Positions 58,858 to 64,000 of a stretch of DNA of 64,000 bases are shown one piece after another. Source of the stretch: Streptomyces fuscichromogenes. Lineage in GTDB: Bacteria > Actinomycetota > Actinomycetes > Streptomycetales > Streptomycetaceae. The stretch spans positions 146,615 through 210,614 of the forward strand of contig NZ_BMML01000023.1 in assembly GCF_014645815.1 (NCBI RefSeq), written 5' to 3'. Every line of letters starts with the position of its first letter. Positions within the stretch are counted from its first letter, which is position 1. A program made the translations under genes and the position numbers. The notes beneath the pieces were generated by a model that was not told the origin of the DNA, made no database searches, and saw only the letters and a list, made by a program, of their open reading frames with translations.

Positions 58858-59676
58858 GTGTCCGAAAGCCGTGTGCCGCGCCTCAGGCGCTTCCTTGTCT
58901 GCGAACCCAGACATTTCGGCGTGCAGTACGCGATCAACCCCTGGATGAACCCCGACACCAGGGTCGACGTCGACCTGGCCCAGGAGCAGTGGACCGCGCT
59001 GATCAGCGCCTACCGCGCCCATGGCCACAGCGTCGAGCGGCTGGATCCGGTGCCGGGCCTGCCCGACATGGTGTTCGCCGCGAACTCGGCGGTCGTCGTC
59101 GGCGGCCGCGTCTTCGGTTCGCTCTTCCACGCGCCCGAGCGGCGTCCCGAGTCGACCCACTACGACCTCTGGTTCAAGACGGCGGGCTATGACGTGCACC
59201 GTCCGGGGTCGGTGGTCGAGGGCGAGGGCGACCTGGTCTGGACGGGCCGGTACCTGCTCGCCGGCACCGGATTCCGCACCAGCCGCGAGGCGCACCGGGA
59301 GGCGCAGGAGTTCTTCGGCCACCCGGTGATCAGCCTGACCCTGGTGGACCCGTACTTCTACCACCTGGACACGGCGCTGTTCGTCCTGGACGGCGGGCAC
59401 GACGGAAACATCGTCTACTACCCCGAGGCCTTCTCCCCGGGCAGCCGGGACGTGCTGGGCCGGCTGTTCCCGGACGCGGTGCTCGCCACCCGCGACGACG
59501 CCCTGACCTGGGGTCTGAACTCCGTCTCCGACGGCCGCCACGTCTTCATCGCACCGCAGGCCGAGGCGCTCGCGGCCCGGCTCGCCGAGCAGGGCTACCA
59601 GCCCGTTCCCGTCGACCTGTCGGAGTTCCACAAGGCAGGCGGCGGCATCAAGTGCTGCACCCAGGAAATCCGCTGA
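58858..59676 (+). CDS. DDAH-like amidinohydrolase (dimethylargininase family)
   Basis: This 272-residue protein of the amidinotransferase/DDAH fold (PF02274-like) has the N-terminal PRHFGVQYAINPWMNPD, the FAANSAVVVGGRVFGSLF block, GEGDLVWTG, the catalytic His region YHLDTALFVLDGG and the C-terminal nucleophile Cys in GGIKCCTQEI. GGAGGA precedes GTG 58858. Enzymes of this fold attack the guanidine carbon of arginine or methylated arginine. With ornithine aminotransferase next in the operon, it may convert arginine to citrulline or ornithine; this is inference. The gene is under two AsnC-type sites. Confidence 0.82.
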   Translation: MSESRVPRLRRFLVCEPRHFGVQYAINPWMNPDTRVDVDLAQEQWTALISAYRAHGHSVERLDPVPGLPDMVFAANSAVVVGGRVFGSLFHAPERRPESTHYDLWFKTAGYDVHRPGSVVEGEGDLVWTGRYLLAGTGFRTSREAHREAQEFFGHPVISLTLVDPYFYHLDTALFVLDGGHDGNIVYYPEAFSPGSRDVLGRLFPDAVLATRDDALTWGLNSVSDGRHVFIAPQAEALAARLAEQGYQPVPVDLSEFHKAGGGIKCCTQEIR

Positions 59677-59695
59677 GGACCAGGAGATCCCCCTG

Positions 59696-60916
59696 ATGAC
59701 CGCACCCGCACGCGCACGTACCTCCGCCGAGCTGATCGAGGCGGAGGGACCGGTCCTCGCGCACAACTACCACCCGCTGCCCGTCGTCGTGGCCCGCGCC
59801 GAGGGCACCTGGGTGGAGGACGTCGAGGGCCGCCGCTACCTCGACCTGCTGGCCGGCTACTCGGCCCTCAACTTCGGCCACCGCCACCCCGCGCTGATCG
59901 AGGCCGCGCACCGCCAGCTGGACCGACTCACCCTCACCTCGCGTGCCTTCCACAACGACAGGCTCGCCGAATTCGCCGAGCGACTGGCCGGGTTGACCGG
60001 CCTGGACATGGTGCTGCCGATGAACACGGGCGCCGAGGCGGTCGAGTCCGGCATCAAGGTGGCCCGCAAGTGGGCGTACGACGTGAAGGGCGTCCCGGCC
60101 GACCGGGCCACGATCGTGGTCGCCGCGGACAACTTCCACGGCCGTACCACCACGATCGTCAGCTTCTCCACCGACGAGACCGCGCGGGCGGGCTTCGGCC
60201 CGTTCACGCCGGGCTTCCGGATCGTGCCGTACAACGACCTGGCCGCGCTGGAGGCGGCGGTCGACGAGACCACGGCGGCGGTACTGATCGAGCCGATCCA
60301 GGGCGAGGCCGGGGTGCTCATCCCGGACGACGGCTATCTGACCGGGGTCCGGGAGCTGACCCGCCGCGAGAACTGCCTCTTCATCGCCGACGAGATCCAG
60401 TCCGGCCTCGGCCGCACGGGCCGTACCCTCGCCGTCGACCACGAGGGTGTGGTCCCGGACGTGCTGCTGCTCGGCAAGGCGCTGGGCGGCGGGATCGTGC
60501 CGGTGTCGGCGGTGGTGGCCCGGCGGGAGGTGCTGGGAGTGCTGCACCCCGGCGAGCACGGGTCGACGTTCGGCGGCAACCCGCTCGCGGCGGCGGTCGG
60601 CACGGCGGTGGTCGAGCTGCTGGAGAGCGGTGACTTCCAGCGCCGGGCCGCCGAGCTGGGCGTGATCCTGCGGGACGGCCTGACGGAGCTGGTCGGCAGG
60701 GGCGTGGTCGGCTTCCGCTCGCGCGGGCTGTGGGCGGGCGTCGACGTGGACCCGGCGATCGGCACCGGGCGGGAGATCGGCGAACGGCTGCTGCGCGAGG
60801 GCGTCCTGGTCAAGGACACCCACGGCTCCACGATCCGGCTGGCCCCGCCGCTGACCATCACGGCGGAGGAACTGCGGTCGGCGCTGGGCGCGCTGGAGAA
60901 GGTGCTGGCGGTCTGA
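59696..60916 (+). CDS. rocD: Ornithine aminotransferase
   Basis: This 406-residue class III PLP aminotransferase has MNTGAEAVESGIKVARKW, NFHGRTTTIVSFS, IEPIQGEAGV, FIADEIQSGLGRTG, and the PLP Lys in LLLGKALGGG. The length and these motifs fit ornithine-oxo-acid aminotransferase, which turns ornithine into glutamate semialdehyde. It follows the DDAH-like gene by 19 bp with its own ribosome site (AGGAG). It would channel ornithine to glutamate or proline. Confidence 0.9.
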   Translation: MTAPARARTSAELIEAEGPVLAHNYHPLPVVVARAEGTWVEDVEGRRYLDLLAGYSALNFGHRHPALIEAAHRQLDRLTLTSRAFHNDRLAEFAERLAGLTGLDMVLPMNTGAEAVESGIKVARKWAYDVKGVPADRATIVVAADNFHGRTTTIVSFSTDETARAGFGPFTPGFRIVPYNDLAALEAAVDETTAAVLIEPIQGEAGVLIPDDGYLTGVRELTRRENCLFIADEIQSGLGRTGRTLAVDHEGVVPDVLLLGKALGGGIVPVSAVVARREVLGVLHPGEHGSTFGGNPLAAAVGTAVVELLESGDFQRRAAELGVILRDGLTELVGRGVVGFRSRGLWAGVDVDPAIGTGREIGERLLREGVLVKDTHGSTIRLAPPLTITAEELRSALGALEKVLAV

Positions 60917-60918
60917 GC

Positions 60919-61002
60919 CCGGGGTGGCCGCGTCCGTGGGCGCGCCGGTGGGTGTGCCGGTGGGCGCGCTTGTGGACGCGCCGGTGGGCGCGGCCACCCC
61001 GG
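60919..61002. repeat. 12-bp tandem repeats inside a 14-bp inverted repeat
   Basis: CCGGGGTGGCCGCG (60919-60932) is matched by its exact inverse at 60989-61002. Between them five 12-bp units of the type TGGGCGCGCCGG run from 60937 to 60996. The structure lies between the convergent rocD and DUF305 genes and may act as terminator. Confidence 0.8.
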
Positions 61003-61008
61003 TGCCGG

Positions 61009-61614
61009 TCAGCCCTTGCCGAGGAGCTTGTTCATCTCCTTGATCTCGGCGTTCTGGCCGGTGACGATGTCCGCGGCCATGCTCGTGGCCGGGGCGTAGT
61101 CGCCCTTCGCCTTCTCCGTGCCGGCCATCTCGACGGCGCCCCGGTGGTGCTCGACCATCATGGTCAGGAACATCGTGTCGAAGTCCGTCCCCTCGGCCTG
61201 CTTCAGCATGGTCATGTCCTTGTCGGACATCATTCCGGCCATGCCGGCGTGACCGCTGTGCTCCATGCCCGCCATGGGCACCTCCTCGCCCCAGGCCTTC
61301 AGCCAGCCGGTCATGGTCTCGATCTCCGGGTCCTGGGCCTTCTCGATCCGGGCGGCGAGGTCCTTCACCTGGGCGGAGGAGGCACGGTCGGCGGCGAGCC
61401 CGGCCATCTCCACGGCCTGCTGGTGGTGCGGGATCATGGTCTGTGCGAAGGACACGTCCTGCGCGTTGTGCGCGCCGGCGGTGGCGCCGGCCGCCGCCGA
61501 GTGCGAGGCGTGCGCGCTGCCGGCGCTGCCGTCGCCGCTGCCGCACGCGGTGAGGGCGAGGGCGGCGGTCGCGGTGAGCGCGACGAGGACGACACGGGTA
61601 CGCGTGGTGGTCAT
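61009..61614 (-). CDS. DUF305-family lipoprotein
   Basis: This 201-residue protein has a lipoprotein signal (LVALTATAALALTACGSG, lipobox Cys near residue 24). The mature part has two DUF305 (PF03713) halves: FAQTMIPHHQQAVEMAG and FLTMMVEHHRGAVEMAG, each with a His-His pair, and a Met/His-rich linker (GMEHSGHAGMAGMM). Such proteins are linked to copper handling at the cell surface. A His-rich DUF6153-like gene precedes it by 82 bp. Confidence 0.88.
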   Translation of the reverse strand: MTTTRTRVVLVALTATAALALTACGSGDGSAGSAHASHSAAAGATAGAHNAQDVSFAQTMIPHHQQAVEMAGLAADRASSAQVKDLAARIEKAQDPEIETMTGWLKAWGEEVPMAGMEHSGHAGMAGMMSDKDMTMLKQAEGTDFDTMFLTMMVEHHRGAVEMAGTEKAKGDYAPATSMAADIVTGQNAEIKEMNKLLGKG

Positions 61615-61696
61615 GCTGGATCTCCTGCGATAGATCTTGCTGGGCGCGCGGGAGCACGACCGCCGCGCTGTCCGCGCACGGCCGGCTCGGGTGCCT

Positions 61697-62113
61697 CTAG
61701 ATCCGCAGGAGCTGGAGTTCGGCCAGGTCGGGGGGCGCCCGTGCGCCGTCCGGGGCCGCGGCCGGGCGGGAGGGGGCCAGGCAGTCGCCCGCGAGCGCCG
61801 CGACCGGGTCCGGGACCAGGACGGGCAGCGCCGGTCCGCCGCTCACCGCACCGGAGACGCAGGTCGCGTCGGCGTGGTGCGCGTGGTGGTCGCCGCAGTG
61901 GCCGTCGTGGCCCGAGCAGCTCTCGTACGCGGTGGCCATGACCATGGTGGCGGAAGCGGCCTGCTGGTGCCCGCCGTGCGGCCCCAGGACACCGCCGGGT
62001 GCCAGCGCGTGCATGCCGAGCAGCCCGGTCAGCAGCCCGAGCACGAGCAGGGCGCGCCACCGCCGGTACGGCGGTCGCGGGGCGGGCTGCTCGGTGGGGC
62101 GCATCGGGGCCAT
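61697..62113 (-). CDS. DUF6153-like His-rich membrane-anchored protein
   Basis: This 138-residue protein has one N-terminal hydrophobic helix (about 22-38, ALLVLGLLTGLLGMHAL) and a short external part with clustered His and Cys (CSGHDGHCGDHHAHHADATC). It fits the DUF6153 family that I recall beside DUF305 genes in Streptomyces. ATG 62113 or 62104 may be the start. It is cotranscribed with the DUF305 lipoprotein and probably binds a metal such as copper. Confidence 0.7.
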   Translation of the reverse strand: MAPMRPTEQPAPRPPYRRWRALLVLGLLTGLLGMHALAPGGVLGPHGGHQQAASATMVMATAYESCSGHDGHCGDHHAHHADATCVSGAVSGGPALPVLVPDPVAALAGDCLAPSRPAAAPDGARAPPDLAELQLLRI

Positions 62114-62270
62114 CCTATGCGTGCCCTGAGCGCCGGCCGGCACAGATATCCCCTGCGCGGCCGTTTCGAAGTCCGCGGCGGGGACGTCATGGCCACCGCG
62201 GCGCGTTGCGGTCGTCGAGGTTGCCGAGGGACGCGGGACGACGCAGACGAGCAGGTCGGCCGGGTCGCGC

Positions 62271-62770
62271 ATGACCCACCAGGAGTGGACGGCACGCACC
62301 CGCGAGGCGGCGCTCCTACGGGTCCTCGACCGCTTCGCCCACACCGCCCACGCCGCGGACCAGTTGCTGGATTCCCATCGCGCGCCCATCGAGCTCGCCC
62401 CGCTGATCCCCGGCTGCCGCTCCCAGGCGCCGGCCGATATCCCGGCTGTGACGGACGGGTTGGACGCCGAGCACCGCAACCTGCTCACCGCCCAAAGCGC
62501 TGCCGTCGCACAAGCCCCACGCACCACGACCTGGCAACTGGTCTGAACGCTCCACGACTTCCGCCACCGACGAGGACACTGGTGCGACCAGCTCACCGTG
62601 TGCCGGATCGCGGACGACTCCACGGGCCAGCTGCCCGACACCGGCGCCCCGGCCCTCACCCATCGCCTCCCCGGCCTTGCCTACGTCGTGCTTGTGCTCG
62701 GACACCATGAGGAGGCGACAGCAGCGCTGCACCAGGCACTCGCCCGGAGCGGGCAGTGGATCGACCGCGA
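62271..62770 (+). pseudogene. Remnant of an AfsR/SARP-type TPR regulator
   Basis: One frame reads HQEWTARTREAALLRVLDRF, AHTAHAADQLLDSHRAPIEL ... LDAEHRNLLTAQSAAVAQA ... TTWQLV, then TGA at 62544-62546, then TLHDFRHRRGHWCDQLTVCR ... GHHEEATAALHQALARS. This is the start of the TPR region of AfsR/SARP-like NB-ARC regulators, where a Trp codon (TGG) is expected at the stop. The DNA-binding and NB-ARC parts are absent upstream and the TPR array ends after one repeat. It is a relic. Confidence 0.7.
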
Positions 62771-62936
62771 GCACGGAGCCCGCGCCCCGCATCGTCAGCC
62801 TGCTGATCACCCCGCCCATCGACTGCTCCGAGCCGGTGCACTACGTGGTGAGGCGGGGCCGGGTGTACGTCCGCCGAACAGTGCCGCGGCAGCCCCTCAC
62901 AGCCGGACCAGCAAGATCGTCGTTGAAGGAGTCGGA

Positions 62937-63245
62937 ATGTCTCTGCGCAGGCGTGCCGTGGCCGCCGCCTTCGCCGCCCTTGCCCCGCAGGCGATGGTCG
63001 CCCCCATGCCCTGGGAGGCCAGCAGTATCTGCCCGTCCGTCGACGACGGCCAGATCAGCCTGGCCTGCCAGGAAGCGCGTGAGGTTGTTCATCGGCTTCC
63101 CTGCGAGCCGGGACCATTCGCTGCCTTCGAAGGACGGACCGCCGGAGCCGGACCGGAGAATTCAACCCGAACGCACCGCCCACGAGCCGCTTCGCCGGAC
63201 CTCATGCGAACCGCCTGCGGGACAACCTCCTCCGCCGCGAGGTGA
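62937..63245 (+). CDS. Possible small secreted protein
   Basis: This frame of 102 residues starts with AAGGAG 5 nt before ATG 62937 and a signal-like N-terminus (SLRRRAVAAAFAALAPQAMVA). The rest has no motif I recognise, and its last third looks random. It follows the AfsR relic, so it may be a decayed or short-lived gene. Function unknown. Confidence 0.35.
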   Translation: MSLRRRAVAAAFAALAPQAMVAPMPWEASSICPSVDDGQISLACQEAREVVHRLPCEPGPFAAFEGRTAGAGPENSTRTHRPRAASPDLMRTACGTTSSAAR

Positions 63246-63298
63246 GTTCCGCCGTGCGGCGACGCACACAGCCGGGCCGCGTACGAAGAGCGGCGCCG

Positions 63299-63520
63299 TC
63301 AGCGCGGGCTCGGCGGTGGCGGCGGTGGCGGAGCAGGCGCCCGCGGCGGCTTCTCGTTCCCGGGTGCCAGGGTCTGTCCGAGGGGCGAACCCAGTTCGTC
63401 GTCGTCCGCGGTCTCGTCGGTCGGGTCATCGACGGCGTCCGCCGGCGAACGGCCCTCCTCCAAGCCCTTCTCGGCCGCCCGGTCCTGTCCCCCTGACCCG
63501 CCGTCCCGACTGTCTCCCAC
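63299..63520 (-). CDS. Small acidic disordered protein
   Basis: This 73-residue protein starts at GTG 63520 with GGAGG 5 nt upstream. It is rich in Asp and Glu (EEGRSPADAVDDPTDETADD) and ends in a Pro run (PAPPPPPPPSPR). I recall similar short acidic proteins in Streptomyces, without known role. No helix or signal is predicted. The strong ribosome site and acidic bias favour a real gene. Confidence 0.5.
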   Translation of the reverse strand: MGDSRDGGSGGQDRAAEKGLEEGRSPADAVDDPTDETADDDELGSPLGQTLAPGNEKPPRAPAPPPPPPPSPR

Positions 63521-63639
63521 CCAGGCCTCCGATGTGCCGAAATACCGCAGATACCACTCAACGGGACTGTAACATCAGGGCGCTTGGTGAACTGAGCACC
63601 CCAGGGTGCTGTTTCACTCCGGGGGGGGGAGGACAGTGC

Positions 63640-63969
63640 ATGCCGACGAACGTGGCCGGTCTGGTCCTCCTCATCACCCTGGCGCTGCCCGGTTACGTCT
63701 ACCACCGCGCCGTCGACCGACACGTGCCCGAGCGTGTCCACACCGCGTTCCAGGAAGTGTTGTCGATCCTGTTCGTGAGCGTGGCCGTCGACGTCGCGGT
63801 GATCGCCCTGTTCATGAGTGGCAGTGCATACGGGCTCTGGTACGGCCCCGACCTGTCGGCCCTCCTCGACCGACCCGGCGCGTACGGCCTCCGCCACTTC
63901 TCCGAGTTGGTGCCGTGGGGCGCGACGGCGCTGCTGACTCCCATAGATGGGTTGGGGCGCGCACAATGA
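63640..63969 (+). CDS. Short DUF6338-like membrane protein, probably truncated
   Basis: This 109-residue protein has two hydrophobic segments (about 5-19, AGLVLLITLALPGYVY; and about 37-60, LSILFVSVAVDVAVIALFM) and the VPERVHTAFQEVLSILF pattern of DUF6338-type proteins, which are usually about twice as long. It ends abruptly after WGATALL in an unrelated tail. GGGGAGG lies 8-14 nt before ATG 63640, next to a run of nine G (63621-63629). The window ends 31 bp later, so the disruption cannot be traced. Confidence 0.5.
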   Translation: MPTNVAGLVLLITLALPGYVYHRAVDRHVPERVHTAFQEVLSILFVSVAVDVAVIALFMSGSAYGLWYGPDLSALLDRPGAYGLRHFSELVPWGATALLTPIDGLGRAQ

Positions 63970-64000
63970 GCGCATGCCACCTACCCAAGTAGCTTCGGGC

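Noticed and set aside
62544..62546. Selenocysteine or stop read-through in the AfsR-like frame
   Set aside because: The rest of the gene is missing, so decay explains the stop.
63974..64000. A new gene start at the right edge (MPPTQVASG)
   Set aside because: Only nine codons are visible and no ribosome site supports it.

Overview
This is chromosome from a high-GC actinobacterium, almost certainly a Streptomyces. The evidence is the very high GC with strong third-position bias, GTG and TTG starts, the type III PKS gene rppA beside a CYP158A-type P450, a GAF/SpoIIE phosphatase fused to an anti-sigma-type ATPase, and the Streptomyces-type short intergenic repeat (GCGCGGGGAACC...). From memory, the stretch 38-61 kb resembles the order around rppA-cyp158A2-pfkA in S. 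coelicolor; this was not checked. There are no rRNA genes, CRISPR arrays or intact mobile elements. One tRNA-Pro(GGG) is present.

Layout. 0-7.4 kb: a TetR regulator whose operator-like site recurs in front of an aldehyde dehydrogenase 5 kb away, a small secreted His-rich peptide ahead of an OmpR-type two-component system, and two NAD(P)-dependent oxidoreductases. 7.4-9.8 kb: tRNA-Pro and an MFS exporter with a divergent TetR and two palindromes between them. 9.8-19.8 kb: two PP2C-type sensory phosphatases, a cyclase-family protein with a PGPEP-repeat N-terminus, and a three-gene sugar-type ABC transporter. 19.9-32.9 kb: DedA, a double Lrp regulator divergent from a frameshifted MFS gene, glucarate dehydratase, a NarL-type two-component system divergent from an FtsX-type ABC exporter, and several secreted or membrane proteins.

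33-45.6 kb: an operon of two acyl-CoA dehydrogenases and a quinone oxidoreductase, an XRE-cupin regulator divergent from a TrxR-like flavoprotein, an ATP-dependent DNA ligase coupled to a Nudix hydrolase, a second succinate-semialdehyde dehydrogenase, a broken TenA-like gene, and the flaviolin cluster rppA-P450-cupin (tetrahydroxynaphthalene to flaviolin to biflaviolin). 45.6-52.8 kb: acyl-CoA dehydrogenase with divergent TetR, peptide deformylase, the MurT/GatD lipid II amidation pair, phosphofructokinase and a CtaG-type protein. 52.8-54 kb: an IS605-type TnpB relic and a small membrane protein. 54-62.1 kb: an operon of LytTR regulator, DUF485 protein, sodium:solute symporter and LytS-type kinase, then an AsnC regulator with a DDAH-like hydrolase and ornithine aminotransferase (arginine/ornithine catabolism), then a DUF305/DUF6153 pair. 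62.2-64 kb: a decayed tract with an AfsR/SARP remnant and a short DUF6338-like gene.

The most useful new observations are predicted regulatory sites. They include the repeated long operator of the first TetR, two AAACGCA-N7-TGCGTTT-type AsnC sites, tandem palindromes at two TetR genes, CTTCAG repeats upstream of the His-rich peptide, and hairpins in the rppA leader. Several genes are visibly broken: MFS at 21.8 kb, TenA at 42.1 kb, TnpB at 53.2 kb and AfsR at 62.3 kb. The transporter-linked LytS/LytTR operon is the best candidate for a little-described sensing system.
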